Source: Leptospirales bacterium (GTDB taxonomy: Bacteria; Spirochaetota; Leptospiria; Leptospirales; Leptospiraceae). From it: DNA of 64,000 bases. Under the pieces are notes generated by a model. That model did not search any database. It saw only the letters and a program-made list of their open reading frames with translations, and was not told where the DNA came from. How positions within the stretch are numbered: position 1 is the stretch's first letter; each line of letters starts with the position of its first letter. The translations under genes were made by a program, and so were the position numbers. Below are positions 8,451-18,406 of the stretch, piece after piece. The stretch lies in contig JAAFIR010000007.1 of NCBI GenBank assembly GCA_013297885.1, positions 62,001-126,000 on the forward strand, given 5' to 3'.

Positions 8451-8900
8451 ATGAAAAAAATTACACTTTATTTATTTATTGTACTACTTTTATTTAATTG
8501 TTCAACTCCATTACCGAGCTTGTTATTAAATATTACAGAAGAACATGTTTATGGAATATCACAAGGTAATACTCTTGGACCAGCTAAGGTTGAAGCACAA
8601 GGAGAATCTTGTACTTATAGCATTATTATTCTTTCTGCTTTTACAACATTACCTGGAAGATCTATTTCTAAAGCAGTCGAAGATGGTAAAATTGGTAGAA
8701 TTGCTTCTATTGATTATAAAACTGTAACAATACTACCAATATTAGGAGCCCTTATAAGTACCTTTATAATACCTTTCAACATGGACTGTGTAATTGTAAC
8801 AGGTGAAAGAGCGAATACTACAAACGCTGTTTCTTCACCACCGCCAGTGGTCGAAGAACCTTCTAAAACAGCTCCAGCTAAGGCTGCAAAAAAAAGATAA
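8451..8900 (+). CDS. TRL-like family lipoprotein (third of three) with Pro/Ala/Lys tail
   Basis: The third paralogue has 149 residues, a signal peptide with lipobox LLFNC, and the same core: GESCTYSIIILSAF, ISKAVEDGKIGRIASIDYKTVTIL and CVIVTGER. It differs in having an extra hydrophobic insert (PILGALISTFIIPF) and a low-complexity tail rich in proline, alanine and lysine (about residues 118-149), which might lie against the cell wall or outer membrane. It starts two bases after the preceding stop and is followed by a terminator-like hairpin, so the trio is a closed transcription unit. Confidence 0.68.
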   Translation: MKKITLYLFIVLLLFNCSTPLPSLLLNITEEHVYGISQGNTLGPAKVEAQGESCTYSIIILSAFTTLPGRSISKAVEDGKIGRIASIDYKTVTILPILGALISTFIIPFNMDCVIVTGERANTTNAVSSPPPVVEEPSKTAPAKAAKKR

Positions 8901-8905
8901 TTGAT

Positions 8906-8939
8906 TTAGAAACTAGTTTTTTTTAAAGCTAGTTTCTAA
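8906..8939 (+). terminator. Terminator-like hairpin after the TRL operon
   Basis: Perfect 11-bp arms TTAGAAACTAG and CTAGTTTCTAA enclose a 12-base loop. The T-run lies in the loop rather than after the stem, so efficiency as an intrinsic terminator is uncertain. Confidence 0.5.
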
Positions 8940-9011
8940 TTACAACAAATTTTTTTACAAACCAAATCATTTTCAAATAAAAATTTTAACTATAAAATTC
9001 TTGCAATACTA

Positions 9012-9107
9012 CGGTTAAAGATACAAAATGTCACGAAGTGAGTCACTAGCCTTGCGAAGTGACCAAGCATTTTGTAGCTTGACCTTTGCAGCGCAAAGGA
9101 AACCGCC
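9012..9107 (-). repeat. Structured intergenic element, copy E3 (divergent type)
   Basis: On the minus strand it reads GGCGGTT, first hairpin CCTTTG/CAAAGG, TC, AAG, CT, second hairpin region ACAAAATG to CATTTTGT, AT, CTT, T, AACCG. P1 (CGGTT/AACCG) and P2 (AAG/CTT) differ from the common copies at almost every position yet remain fully paired, which makes this the most informative copy. Confidence 0.75.
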
Positions 9108-9157
9108 AATATTTTTTCTAGTTTATTTATTTCCAAACTTCAAAAAATTAAACTTGT

Positions 9158-9910
9158 ATGTTAAGAATTAGTATATTTTTTTTGATAAGTCTATTAAGTT
9201 TTGGGCAAGAGCAAAATTTGCTAACTTATGAAAAAGCACTTGATGAATTTAAAAAATCAGAATTTCAAAAATCAATTGAAACAATTAGAGAATTAATTTT
9301 AAAAGATGGAACAAAATATGAATACCATTATTTGGCTGCACACGATTATTGGAGTCTTGGAAATTATAAATCAGCCATTAATCATTTTCAAGCAGCTATA
9401 AAATTTAAACCAGAAGATCCCAAAGCATATATTGATTTAGTTAAACTTTTTGAAAATTCAAAAAATTTAAAAACAGCTCTAAGTTTTTGTGAATCTAGTA
9501 TTGAAAAATTTCCAAATGAATATGAATTAAAAATCTTACAAGCTGGACTTTTACTAAAGTTTGGTCGTTTTGAATTTGTAAATTCAATTCTAGAAAAATT
9601 AAAAACAGAAAATCCAAATGACTATAGACCTATATTACTAGAATCTAATATATATTTTGCTAGAAAAGATTTTGAAAAAGCTGAGCTAACCTTAAAATGG
9701 GCAAATTCTTTATCTCCTGAAAATCCATTTGTAAATAATAATTTAGCTATTTTACATGAACAAATTTATTTATCTTTGATACAAAAAAAATCTCCTGATG
9801 CAAAACAAAAATTAAATCAAGCTTTAGAAGAAATTGATATTGCTGCAAAAAATTCTAAAGAGCCAAGCATTTTAGAAAACCAAAAAAGAATTTTAACATA
9901 TCCCAAATGA
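9158..9910 (+). CDS. Exported TPR-repeat protein
   Basis: This 250-residue protein has a cleavable signal ([16 protein letters not shown]) and about five tetratricopeptide-like repeats between residues 25 and 205 ([24 protein letters not shown] is a clear one at about 60; another is [21 protein letters not shown]). It is expected to be a periplasmic scaffold. It is the first gene of a five-gene string in which each start overlaps the preceding stop (mtaB, patatin, SDR, waaA), so it is probably co-transcribed with them. No specific partner can be named. Confidence 0.75.
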   Translation: MLRISIFFLISLLSFGQEQNLLTYEKALDEFKKSEFQKSIETIRELILKDGTKYEYHYLAAHDYWSLGNYKSAINHFQAAIKFKPEDPKAYIDLVKLFENSKNLKTALSFCESSIEKFPNEYELKILQAGLLLKFGRFEFVNSILEKLKTENPNDYRPILLESNIYFARKDFEKAELTLKWANSLSPENPFVNNNLAILHEQIYLSLIQKKSPDAKQKLNQALEEIDIAAKNSKEPSILENQKRILTYPK

Positions 9911-11202
9911 AAAAAAATACTGTTAGCTTTCACACACTTGGTTGCAGATTAAACATTTTTGAATCTGATGGTCTTTCCACTGCATTAAAAAAAGAAGGAA
10001 TTGAAACTGTTTCCGAATTAGAAAAACCTGAAATCATTATCATTAACACTTGCACAGTCACCAATAAAGCTGATTCAAAAAATAGATCTATCATTCGTGG
10101 TGCAATCAAAAATAATCCCGGTGCAAAAATTTGGGTTACGGGCTGTTATGCGGAAACAGACAAAGAAATAATCGAAAACATTCCTGGCATCACAGGTGTA
10201 GTAGGGAACACTGAAAAATCAAAACTTCCAAGTATCATTTTAAATACACTATATGGAAAAGAAATTGATACAAAAGAATTTGATCGATTTTCATATTCAG
10301 ATGTAATGCCAAGTTCTCATACACGTGCCTATTTAAAAATCCAAGACGGATGTAATAGGGTTTGTTCTTATTGTAAAATTCCTTCAGCTCGTGGAAAAGC
10401 AGTTTCAAGAAAAGAAGAAGATGTTCTGAACCAAGTTTCTTATTTACAAGACCAAGGGGTGGGAGAAATTATTTTAACAGGTGTAAATTTAGGTTGGTAC
10501 AAAGATTCTGAATCCAAAAAAAGTTTTAATACTCTTTTAAAAAAAATTTTAGATAGACTAGATTATTCTAGACTTAGAATTTCATCTATTGAGCCATCAG
10601 ATGTGGGACATGAACTTGCTGATCTCACTTTACATCCAAGATTTTGTAATTATCTACATGTTCCAATGCAAAGTGGGAATTCTAGAATTTTAAAAATGAT
10701 GAAACGGTCTTATACAGCTGAAACTTTTTACAAAAGAATTAAACTAGCAAAAGAAAAAAATCCTGCTCTATTTATTGGAACAGATATTATCACTGGATTT
10801 CCCGGAGAAACTGAAGATGAATTTTTAGATTCAGTGAATTTAGTTAATGATTTAGAAATTTCAAAAATTCATGCATTTCCGTTTTCAGTTCGAAAAGGCA
10901 CAACTGCTGAAAATTTAAAGGATTCAATTTCCAAAGAAGTTAAAAAAGAAAGAGTACAAATTTTAAATTCTTTATCTAGAAAAAAGTATAAAGAATTTGG
11001 TGAAAAATATATTGGTAAAACTCTAGAAACTATTTATGAAGATAATGAAACAGGTGTCACAGATAATTATCTGAAGGTCAAATTTGAAACTGATACAAAA
11101 AGTTTAAAACGTGGACAGTTTTTAAAAGCAAAAATTTTATCCTATAAAGAACCAAATGAACATTTAAAAGAAGGACATTTTTTATCTAGCTTTGAGTCAT
11201 GA
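9907..11202 (+). CDS. mtaB: tRNA ms2t6A37 methylthiotransferase MtaB
   Basis: This radical-SAM enzyme (431 residues) methylthiolates N6-threonylcarbamoyladenosine at position 37 of ANN-decoding tRNAs. The order is an N-terminal UPF0004 domain with [17 protein letters not shown] and VTGCYAE (three cysteines for the auxiliary cluster), the radical-SAM domain with [11 protein letters not shown] (C-x3-C-x2-C cluster), VPMQSGN, and a C-terminal TRAM-like region. The DSKNR and CKIPSARGK variants distinguish MtaB from MiaB and RimO. The start ATG overlaps the TPR gene stop by four bases. Confidence 0.95.
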   Translation: MKKNTVSFHTLGCRLNIFESDGLSTALKKEGIETVSELEKPEIIIINTCTVTNKADSKNRSIIRGAIKNNPGAKIWVTGCYAETDKEIIENIPGITGVVGNTEKSKLPSIILNTLYGKEIDTKEFDRFSYSDVMPSSHTRAYLKIQDGCNRVCSYCKIPSARGKAVSRKEEDVLNQVSYLQDQGVGEIILTGVNLGWYKDSESKKSFNTLLKKILDRLDYSRLRISSIEPSDVGHELADLTLHPRFCNYLHVPMQSGNSRILKMMKRSYTAETFYKRIKLAKEKNPALFIGTDIITGFPGETEDEFLDSVNLVNDLEISKIHAFPFSVRKGTTAENLKDSISKEVKKERVQILNSLSRKKYKEFGEKYIGKTLETIYEDNETGVTDNYLKVKFETDTKSLKRGQFLKAKILSYKEPNEHLKEGHFLSSFES

Positions 11203-12110
11203 AAAAAAAACTTATCTCAAAGAAAAAAAACTTAGAAATATGTTTAGCTTTTGCTGGTGGTGGTTGTAAAGCACTTTATGCAATGGGATTTGGTTCAATC
11301 CTAAGAAAAAAAAAAATTATCATTAAAGAAATTTCTGGAGTTAGTGCTGGTGCAGCGTCTGCCCTTGGTTTACTTTCTGAAACTGAAGATGAAACAATTG
11401 AATACCTTGCAGAATTAACTAAAAGAAATTCTTCAAATTTTAAATTACTAAGTTTATTTGGTGGAAGTTCTCCTTTCCCACATGAAAATATTTATAGAAG
11501 ACTTATTCGCCATGGAATGAATCTCGAAAAAATTAAAACATCAAAAGTTAAAATCAAAATTTTAACAGTAAGAGCTATTCCTAAAAAACAAACCTTGATG
11601 GAAGATCTTTGGACCAGAGCTAAATTGATAACTGAAACAAGTAAAGCTTATTTGTTGGACGAAAGAGATAAACAAAGAGGACTTCCTTGTAATCGAGTAA
11701 GTTTAATTATGGAAAAATGGAATATGGAAGAATTGGTATACCAAAATAGAGATTTAAAATCTCAAGAAATTATTGAAACTATTATTTTAAATTCATCATC
11801 TATTCCACCAGTAATTTCATTTCAGAATCACAATAGTATGTATTTTTTAGATGGTGGACTTACTAATAATTTATTAATTGAAAAATTTTCTAAGAAAAGT
11901 AAAATTCTTGGAATATACTATGAAGACACAACCTTATATGGAAAAAATAGAGAATTATTAGAAAAATGTTTTTTAGTAAAACCATCTAAAAAAATATCAA
12001 TTTCTTCTTTCGATTATACAAATCCTGATGGTGTTAAAGAATGTTATGAACTTGGGAAAGAAGATGCTAAGAATTTACTTCCTAGAATTATCGAGTATTG
12101 TAGTAGTTGA
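11199..12110 (+). CDS. Patatin-like phospholipase
   Basis: This 303-residue patatin-family serine acylhydrolase probably cleaves phospholipid or lysophospholipid acyl chains. The oxyanion-hole motif [11 protein letters not shown] lies near residue 20, the nucleophile elbow GVSAG near 49, and the catalytic aspartate in LDGGLTNN near 221, giving a complete Ser-Asp dyad. There is no signal peptide or membrane segment, so a cytoplasmic or peripherally membrane-bound enzyme is likely. It starts inside the mtaB stop (ATGA overlap) and overlaps the following SDR gene by one base, within the waaA operon. Confidence 0.88.
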   Translation: MKKKLISKKKNLEICLAFAGGGCKALYAMGFGSILRKKKIIIKEISGVSAGAASALGLLSETEDETIEYLAELTKRNSSNFKLLSLFGGSSPFPHENIYRRLIRHGMNLEKIKTSKVKIKILTVRAIPKKQTLMEDLWTRAKLITETSKAYLLDERDKQRGLPCNRVSLIMEKWNMEELVYQNRDLKSQEIIETIILNSSSIPPVISFQNHNSMYFLDGGLTNNLLIEKFSKKSKILGIYYEDTTLYGKNRELLEKCFLVKPSKKISISSFDYTNPDGVKECYELGKEDAKNLLPRIIEYCSS

Positions 12111-12829
12111 TGGAAATTTTGACTGCATTAATTACTGGAACAAGCTCTGGAATCGGACTAGCAATCTCAAAAAAACTTTTGGGACTTGGTTATAAAGTTT
12201 ATGGCATATCAAGAAATTATTCTAATGATTTAAAATTAGAAAAAAATTATATTCATATTGAAAAAGATTTATCTGATTTAAAAAAAATTAAAGAGCTAAA
12301 AAGTTTATCCAAAGAAATTGAAAGTTTAGATTTACTAATTTTAAATGCAGGAATTGGATTAATTGGATTTCATGAAGAATTGGATGAAGAAAAAATGATT
12401 TCGATGCTAAATACAAATTTTACTTCAGCAATTTTATTAACTAAATATTTTTTAAAAAAAATTAAAGAAAATAAAGGTAAAATTATTTTTATTTCTTCAA
12501 GCACAGCTTCTAAAGCATCACCTTTGGCTTCTGCATATTCAGCAACTAAAGCCGGAATTTCTCATTTTGCAGATTCTTTATTTGAGGAAGTTAGAAAATT
12601 TGATGTAAAAATTTTTACTATTGAAGCAGATATAGTGAACACAAATTTTTATAATGATACAAGAATTTCAGTTTACCCAAATAGTGATTCTTATACTGAA
12701 GCCAGTGAACTCTCAGAAGTTGTCGAATTTTTCTTAAATCAAAAAAAATCAGTAATAAAAAAAATTTCAATTGAACCTCAAAAAAAAAGAGTAGAAAAAA
12801 AAACAAGAATTCAAAATGATTTTATATAA
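12110..12829 (+). CDS. Short-chain dehydrogenase/reductase
   Basis: This 239-residue SDR has the cofactor motif TGTSSGIG (residues about 10-17), the structural NAG (LILNAGIG), serine in ISSSTA, and an intact YxxxK (YSATK). The classical catalytic triad is therefore present. The substrate is unknown. The ATG at 12110 shares a base with the preceding stop (TGATG); a TTG one codon earlier is possible. The C-terminal 20 residues are very basic (KKKRVEKKTR). It overlaps waaA by 14 bases, so a role in envelope lipid or sugar metabolism is a context guess only. Confidence 0.88.
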   Translation: MEILTALITGTSSGIGLAISKKLLGLGYKVYGISRNYSNDLKLEKNYIHIEKDLSDLKKIKELKSLSKEIESLDLLILNAGIGLIGFHEELDEEKMISMLNTNFTSAILLTKYFLKKIKENKGKIIFISSSTASKASPLASAYSATKAGISHFADSLFEEVRKFDVKIFTIEADIVNTNFYNDTRISVYPNSDSYTEASELSEVVEFFLNQKKSVIKKISIEPQKKRVEKKTRIQNDFI

Positions 12830-14042
12830 TATTTTATTATTTTTTGTAACGATTTTGATTTTTATTTTAAAACCATTTTCAAAAAAACTGAATGATTTTT
12901 TAGAAATTAGAGAAGTAGAAAAAGAAAAATATAAAAATTTTACAACTCCAAAAAAAACAATTTGGCTACATTCTGCTTCAGTTGGTGAACTAGACCAAGC
13001 AAAAGCAGTAGCTCAGGTAATCAAAAAATACGAAAAAGAAACTTTTATTTTACAAACTGTTTTTTCAAATTCAGTAACTGAAAAAAATTTTGATTTTGAA
13101 AATACAGATTTGACCATTAGACTTCCACTTGATTTTCAAGGGTCTTATGATTGGATATTAAAAATTTTTCAGCCAAGTTCCATTATTTTTTTTGCATGGG
13201 ATACTTGGCCAAATTTGATCTATCAAGCTAAAAAAGAAAATGTAAAAATTTATCTGAATTCAGCAACATGGGATAAAAATTCTTCTAGAATCAAATTTTC
13301 TTTTTTTAAAAAATTATTTTCTAATTTTGATGGAATTTCTCCTGTAAAAAAAGAAATGGAAAAAAGTTTTAAAGAATTTTCTTTAAACAAACCAAAAGTT
13401 GTTTCTTGTGGAGATTCTAGGTTTGATTCTGTTTCTAAAAAAATTATTTCTAAAAAAACCAATTTAGAATTTGAAGAAAAAATTAGAATATTAGAATATT
13501 CTAAATTACTAATACTTGCTTCTACTTATTCTGAATGTGAAAAAATAATTTTTCCCAATTTAGAAAAAATTATATCTCTTGGGTTTAAAATCTGGATATT
13601 TCCTCATAAAATAGAAAAATCTAGAATCGAAGAAATTAAATCTAATCTAAAAAACTTTTCCATTGGAATTTATTCTGATTTAAAAAAAGAAGATAAGGAT
13701 AAACAAATTATTTTATTTGATGTTCTTGGTGTTTTGGCTTATTCATACCAATTTGCAAGTCTTGCTTATGTAGGTGGGGCAATTCACAATAAAGTGCATA
13801 ATGTTCTTGAACCTAGTTATTTTGGACTTGGTCTTATCACTGGAAAAAAAATCCAAAATTCATCTGATGCTATTGAACTAGAAAATTTAGGTTATCTAAA
13901 GACAATAAAATCAGGTGAAGAATTTTTTAATGCATTTCAATATTTTGATACAAAGAAATTTAAAGTAGAAATAGCAGAATATGTAAATAAAGGAATTGGC
14001 AGTTCAGAAGAATTCTATAAAATTTTTTTGAATAAAAATTAA
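12816..14042 (+). CDS. waaA: 3-deoxy-D-manno-octulosonic acid (Kdo) transferase
   Basis: WaaA/KdtA (408 residues) transfers Kdo from CMP-Kdo to lipid A precursors on the inner face of the inner membrane. A hydrophobic N-terminal anchor (residues 3-20) precedes HSASVGELDQAKA, the family glycine/glutamate motif with the catalytic glutamate. FFAWDTWPNLI corresponds to the usual E-E-LWPN region, and CGDSRFDSV and VGGAIHNKVHNVLEP match the nucleotide-sugar site. Its presence shows the organism makes LPS. It is the last gene of the operon from 9158. The A-W-D-T variant of the WPN motif is unusual, so acceptor specificity may differ. Confidence 0.9.
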   Translation: MILYNILLFFVTILIFILKPFSKKLNDFLEIREVEKEKYKNFTTPKKTIWLHSASVGELDQAKAVAQVIKKYEKETFILQTVFSNSVTEKNFDFENTDLTIRLPLDFQGSYDWILKIFQPSSIIFFAWDTWPNLIYQAKKENVKIYLNSATWDKNSSRIKFSFFKKLFSNFDGISPVKKEMEKSFKEFSLNKPKVVSCGDSRFDSVSKKIISKKTNLEFEEKIRILEYSKLLILASTYSECEKIIFPNLEKIISLGFKIWIFPHKIEKSRIEEIKSNLKNFSIGIYSDLKKEDKDKQIILFDVLGVLAYSYQFASLAYVGGAIHNKVHNVLEPSYFGLGLITGKKIQNSSDAIELENLGYLKTIKSGEEFFNAFQYFDTKKFKVEIAEYVNKGIGSSEEFYKIFLNKN

Positions 14043-14073
14043 AACAAATTTTTAAATTTTTATTTTAATCAAT

Positions 14074-15753
14074 TTAAAAACACATTACTCTTGAATTTCC
14101 ATATTCAGCCACACATAATGCTCCTGTTGAATCTAAAATTACTTTGATTGGATTATTAAACTTATCTGCTGAAATTCCAGCTGAATTTGAAACAAAATCA
14201 TTTTGACCAATTACATTTGATGCAGTAGTAGCACCAGAATGGAAAAATAAAACTCTGTTATTCGAAAAATCAGAAATATAAACTCCAGTATCTTCATCAG
14301 CAGTAATAGAATAAGGAGCACTCAATGAATTAGCGTTTGTACCAGAACTATTTGTATTAAAATTTCCATTCTGCCCATAAACTCTTGATGCAGTAGTTGA
14401 ACCAGTTTCATAAAATAAAATTCTATGATTTGCATAATCTGCTATATAAACTTGATTCAAATGATTTACAAAAAAATAACATGGAGAACTGAGTGAATTT
14501 GCTGAAATTCCTGAATTATTAACATTATTTGTAGTAAAACTTCCAAACTGTCCAAAAACTTTTGTAGCAGTTGTGGTATCTTTTGGAAAAACTAATCCTC
14601 TATGATTTAAAAATTCTATTAAATACAAGTTATCATTTGAATCTAATATGATTCCTCTTGGACCATTCAAATTTGTATTAGTCACTCCTGAAATATTTGT
14701 ATTAAAATTTCCATTTTGTCCATATACAACTGTAGCGGTTGTACTTCCATTTAAAAAAAATAGTAATCTATGATTGTTATAATCTGACACATATAAATTT
14801 CCATTTGAATCTAAAGCAGAATCAAGTGGTAAAGATAAATTTGTCGCACTAGTGCCTGCTACATTTGTATTAAAATTTCCATTTTGTCCGTAAACTCTTG
14901 TTGCAGTTGTAGAACCTTTTGGATAAAATAAAACTCGATTATTATCTCTATCAGAAATATATAAATTATCATCTTTATCAAAAGTAGCTGCTTCTGGCCT
15001 ATTTAAGGTATTCGCTGTTACCCCAGTTATGTTGGGTGTGTTTGTTGTAAAACTTCCGTTTTGTCCATAAACAGTTTTTGCAGTATAATCTCCAACTCGA
15101 ATAAAAATAGATTTTGTTTTTGAACCCATTAAACTTTTTGCAGTAATTTGGTATTCTGTTTCAATAGATGTAATTGTTGGAGTTCCAGAAATTTGCCCAG
15201 TTGAAGTATTGATGCTTAATCCTGCTGGTAAACTTGGAGAAATTGTAAATTCTGAAATTTGTCCTGTGAGAATTGGAATTTGTCTTGGAGCTAATTGGTT
15301 TTGGTAAAAAGTTTTTCTATTTCTAGGAAAATTAAAGTCAGGAGAAAAATCTGAATAAAGTGTCAAATTTCTTTCAACATTCGTATTATTTCCTATTCCT
15401 GTTATTTTAAAAGTTTTATTTGGAAAATAAGAATTTGGGATTCCTGAAATTTCACAAGTTGTTGTGTTAAAATTTAAACCAAAACCAATTAATTCTGAAA
15501 TAGAACATGAATTGATATTTTGAAATTGATTTGGTTTGATTAGTTGAATCGTATTTGTGATTAAATTGAATTGTGATAATGAATATTCTAAGATGGGATC
15601 ATTATTTGTTGGTATTGTTTGTGGAACTGGTAAATTAATCGGGTTGGAAGAAGTAATTTGACTTCCCAAACTAAAAAAGAATTTTAGAACTGGATTTTTG
15701 TTTTTAATATTACAATTTAAAAAAAGTGAGAGTAAAAATAAAAATTTAAACAT
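14074..15753 (-). CDS. Lipoprotein with Ig-like domain and six NHL repeats
   Basis: This 559-residue surface-type lipoprotein begins with a signal ending LFLNC. Residues about 110-220 contain a putative immunoglobulin-like domain (LPAGLSINTSTGQISGTP, typical of He_PIG modules). From about residue 220 to the end there are six repeats of about 56 residues, each starting with a VYGQNG-F block and carrying D-x-NLY(V/I)SD and NHR-LFF, as in NHL beta-propellers. Six repeats suffice for one closed propeller. Such proteins are frequent in Leptospira; ligand and role are unknown. It is convergent with waaA. Confidence 0.85.
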   Translation of the reverse strand: MFKFLFLLSLFLNCNIKNKNPVLKFFFSLGSQITSSNPINLPVPQTIPTNNDPILEYSLSQFNLITNTIQLIKPNQFQNINSCSISELIGFGLNFNTTTCEISGIPNSYFPNKTFKITGIGNNTNVERNLTLYSDFSPDFNFPRNRKTFYQNQLAPRQIPILTGQISEFTISPSLPAGLSINTSTGQISGTPTITSIETEYQITAKSLMGSKTKSIFIRVGDYTAKTVYGQNGSFTTNTPNITGVTANTLNRPEAATFDKDDNLYISDRDNNRVLFYPKGSTTATRVYGQNGNFNTNVAGTSATNLSLPLDSALDSNGNLYVSDYNNHRLLFFLNGSTTATVVYGQNGNFNTNISGVTNTNLNGPRGIILDSNDNLYLIEFLNHRGLVFPKDTTTATKVFGQFGSFTTNNVNNSGISANSLSSPCYFFVNHLNQVYIADYANHRILFYETGSTTASRVYGQNGNFNTNSSGTNANSLSAPYSITADEDTGVYISDFSNNRVLFFHSGATTASNVIGQNDFVSNSAGISADKFNNPIKVILDSTGALCVAEYGNSRVMCF

Positions 15754-16512
15754 TAAGCTTCTTTATTTATTAATTTTAAAATTTTCCTTTAAAAATGTCA
15801 AGGATATAATTTAATTAAAAATAACTGCTTTGTGTTGCTAAAATCGAATTCAAATAAAAAATCTGTTGCATCAAAAATAATTTTTAATGGCTTATAGAAT
15901 TTGATTTCAAATTATACATTTGAAGAAGTTTTAGATTCTAAAAAGTAAAATATAATCAAGCTTTAGTATTAGTTATAATATCAAATTTTTAAATTGATAC
16001 AAAAGTTGGTTTAAAAAAACAAAAAACGATTTTAAAACTGTATTATGATTCTTTGCATAAAAGTTGAAAAAAATTTTAAACAGGAGTTTTAAACTAAATT
16101 CTTTAAATTTGAATTATAAGTTGATAACTAATATTAGAGAAATTTTTTATTTTTAAATGAAAAGTAGAAAAAAAATTTTATTAACTAACTATTACTAAAA
16201 CCAGCTGCAGATTCAACCTTCACTGCTCTTTCACTCTATTTAAGGCTTTTACTACACTCCTAGCAAAACGGAAACTCACTACATAACCTCGTACAGAGTA
16301 GGAGAGGTTAGAAAGTAATTAAAAAATTTTCTGATTTACACTTTGTTTTGTATAGAAACTAGACCATTAAATTTTACCTTTTTTAAAAAATATAATAATA
16401 ATAAAGTAAATATTTTTGATTCAAAGTATTAAATTTAAAAAAGAATTTTCAAAATTAAAAAATCCTTGAAATCTATGTAAGATAAATAATTTTTGTAATA
16501 CTCGGAGTATGA
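15754..16512. other. Long AT-rich intergenic region upstream of infC
   Basis: No complete gene is visible in these 759 bases. A patch at about 16200-16320 has a clearly higher G+C content than its surroundings and contains the small inverted repeat AACCTC/GAGAGGTT. On its minus strand a 32-codon frame (16220-16318) ends KALNRVKEQ. The final 60 bases are the infC leader with a possible -35 TTGAAA. I see no recognisable L20-type autoregulatory leader, but cannot exclude one. Confidence 0.45.
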
Positions 16513-17064
16513 ATGCACAAAAAACCCAATATTAAACCTTCTAAGCAAAATGAAAAATTTAATGCCCCACGTATTAATGAACAAATTACTACACCAAACG
16601 TTCGTCTAGTTACAGAAACTGGAACTGAAGTTGTTACACTTGCATTTGCACTAAAAAAAGCTCAAGAAGAAACCCTTGATTTGGTAGAAGTTTCATCAGG
16701 TCAAGATATATCAGTTGTGAAAATAATTGATTATGGAAAATATAGATTCGAACTTTTGAAAAAAAGTAAAGAAGCAAAAAAAAAGCAACATGTTATAACA
16801 ATTAAAGAAATAAAGCTTCGACCTAGAATCGAGGGAAACGATTATGGCATAAAGCTTAGACAAAGTATAGATTTTTTGCAAAAGGGAGACAAGGTAAAAT
16901 TAACATTAAGATTTAAAGGTAGAGAAATGGCTCATACTGATTTAGGTATGAATATTATGAATAAGTTTTTAGATGACTTAAAACTTCATGGAATTCCTGA
17001 AAAATCACCTGCACAAGATGGTAAACAAATTGTGGTGTTAATCAATCCGAGTAATCATAAATAG
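16513..17064 (+). CDS. infC: Translation initiation factor IF-3
   Basis: IF-3 (183 residues) binds the 30S subunit and proofreads initiator tRNA and start codon. The N-domain begins at about residue 20 ([26 protein letters not shown]), a lysine-rich linker follows ([12 protein letters not shown]), and the C-domain has [15 protein letters not shown] and [12 protein letters not shown]. The ATG at 16513 follows GGAG at 5 bases. Many infC genes use AUU as an autoregulatory start; this one appears to use ATG. It heads the conserved infC-rpmI-rplT operon. Confidence 0.97.
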   Translation: MHKKPNIKPSKQNEKFNAPRINEQITTPNVRLVTETGTEVVTLAFALKKAQEETLDLVEVSSGQDISVVKIIDYGKYRFELLKKSKEAKKKQHVITIKEIKLRPRIEGNDYGIKLRQSIDFLQKGDKVKLTLRFKGREMAHTDLGMNIMNKFLDDLKLHGIPEKSPAQDGKQIVVLINPSNHK

Positions 17065-17073
17065 GAAGTAAGT

Positions 17074-17277
17074 ATGCCAAAGTTAAAAACAAATAGAGCC
17101 GCTGCAAAAAGGTTCAAATTTACAAAAACGGGAAAAGCTAAAAGAGCTAGAACCCATTTGAGACACAAACTAGAAAAAAAATCACCAAAACAAAAATCAG
17201 GTCTTGGTGGAACAATACTGGTTCATGAAACAGATTTAGGTAGAATTGTTAAACTTTTACCTTATGGAGGAAAATAA
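17074..17277 (+). CDS. rpmI: 50S ribosomal protein L35
   Basis: L35 (67 residues) is a small basic protein of the large ribosomal subunit. The N-terminus [15 protein letters not shown] followed by TKTGKAKR and a second basic stretch around RHKLEKKS is diagnostic. It begins nine bases after the infC stop, preceded by GGAAG, and its TAA stop shares a base with the rplT start (TAATG), so L35 and L20 are translationally coupled. Confidence 0.97.
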   Translation: MPKLKTNRAAAKRFKFTKTGKAKRARTHLRHKLEKKSPKQKSGLGGTILVHETDLGRIVKLLPYGGK

Positions 17278-17630
17278 TGGCTAGAGTAAAAAACGGAACT
17301 ATTCACAAAAATAGAAGAGCCAAAGTTTTAAAAGCTGCCAAAGGTTTCAGAGGCGGAAGATCAAAACTTTATAGAACAGCAATATCAGCTGTTATGAAAG
17401 CTGGTCAATGGGCATACAGAGACAGACGTGCAAAAAAAAGAGAATTTAGAGCTCTTTGGATTACTAGAATTAACGCTGCAGTTAGAGAAAACGGAATGTC
17501 CTATTCAAAATTTATTTCTGCTTTAAAAAAATCGGGAATAGAATTAGATAGAAAAACATTAGCAGAAATAGCATTTAATGACAAAGAAACTTTTGCTGCT
17601 TTAGTAGAAAAAACAAAGTTAGCAGCATAA
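17277..17630 (+). CDS. rplT: 50S ribosomal protein L20
   Basis: L20 (117 residues, normal length) is an early-binding 23S rRNA protein required for large-subunit assembly. [26 protein letters not shown] at the N-terminus, [21 protein letters not shown] and [16 protein letters not shown] are classic. In other bacteria L20 represses its own operon by binding the leader mRNA; no such leader is recognised here. It overlaps rpmI by one base. Confidence 0.97.
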   Translation: MARVKNGTIHKNRRAKVLKAAKGFRGGRSKLYRTAISAVMKAGQWAYRDRRAKKREFRALWITRINAAVRENGMSYSKFISALKKSGIELDRKTLAEIAFNDKETFAALVEKTKLAA

Positions 17631-17659
17631 TTTTTGTCGATATTCAAAAGGGGTAAGAA

Positions 17660-18400
17660 ATGATTTCACTGGAAACAATCGAAGAACTAGAAGCAAAGAT
17701 TATGAAGGCTCTAGAACTTATCTCTGATTTACGCTCAGAGAACAATCGCTTAGAATCGGATAATGAAGCTTTAAGAGCTGAAAACGATAAAATGAAATTA
17801 GCGATGGAAGAAAAAGAAAGAGAGATTGCAACCCTTCGAGAAAAATTAGCTGAAGCTCAAAAAGAACTCCAAGAATTTAAAACCAAAGAAGGAAAATTAG
17901 ATTCTAAAATTTCAGATATGATGTCTAGGCTTGACAATTTACCTTCTGCTAAATCTTCTTCTACAGTAAAACAAGGTTTTTCTTCATCAATACCAACTCC
18001 AGTTCAAGAAGCAATTGCAACAACTCCACCAGTTGTTAAACAAGAGCAATTTGATTCTGTTCAAGTCCAAGACAGTTCTGAACCTACGAATTTACTTTCT
18101 CATTCTGTTACTCATGAAACCTCATCTAACTTTTCAGAAGAAAATGATGAAATTATTTTATTAGATGATGATGAAGATGAATTTACAAACACCCCAGAAG
18201 TAGTAGTAAAAAATGAATCTCAAATTGCTGAATCCCCAAAAGTTGAAACAGCACCAATTTCTGAACCCTCTCCAAATTCAAATCAAATTGTAGAAGATTC
18301 AGACGACATCATAATTGATGAATCAGATGATGATACAATTAATTTATTTGATCCAGATGAAGATGATGATTTTTTAATAATTGATGAGGACATTAAATAA
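17660..18400 (+). CDS. Coiled-coil protein with acidic tail, ZapB-like position
   Basis: This 246-residue protein has an N-terminal coiled coil of about 85 residues (ALELISDLRSENNRLESDNEALRAEN), as in ZapB-type division proteins, then a proline/serine-rich linker and a strongly acidic C-terminus (LLDDDEDEF; DSDDIIIDESDDD). It lies directly between rplT and zapA, with only six bases to zapA. The context suggests it works with ZapA at the FtsZ ring, but the long acidic tail is not a feature of enterobacterial ZapB, so the assignment is inferred. Confidence 0.65.
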   Translation: MISLETIEELEAKIMKALELISDLRSENNRLESDNEALRAENDKMKLAMEEKEREIATLREKLAEAQKELQEFKTKEGKLDSKISDMMSRLDNLPSAKSSSTVKQGFSSSIPTPVQEAIATTPPVVKQEQFDSVQVQDSSEPTNLLSHSVTHETSSNFSEENDEIILLDDDEDEFTNTPEVVVKNESQIAESPKVETAPISEPSPNSNQIVEDSDDIIIDESDDDTINLFDPDEDDDFLIIDEDIK

Positions 18401-18406
18401 CTTCAA

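Noticed and set aside
14080-15090. Repeated blocks about 170 bp apart, considered as a CRISPR-like or tandem repeat array
   Set aside because: They are the coding sequence of six NHL propeller repeats; the reading frame continues through all of them and units diverge as protein repeats do.
16340-16512. An L20-binding or other riboswitch-type leader upstream of infC
   Set aside because: I could not find the long-range pairing typical of known L20 leaders, and the region is too AT-rich to judge by eye.
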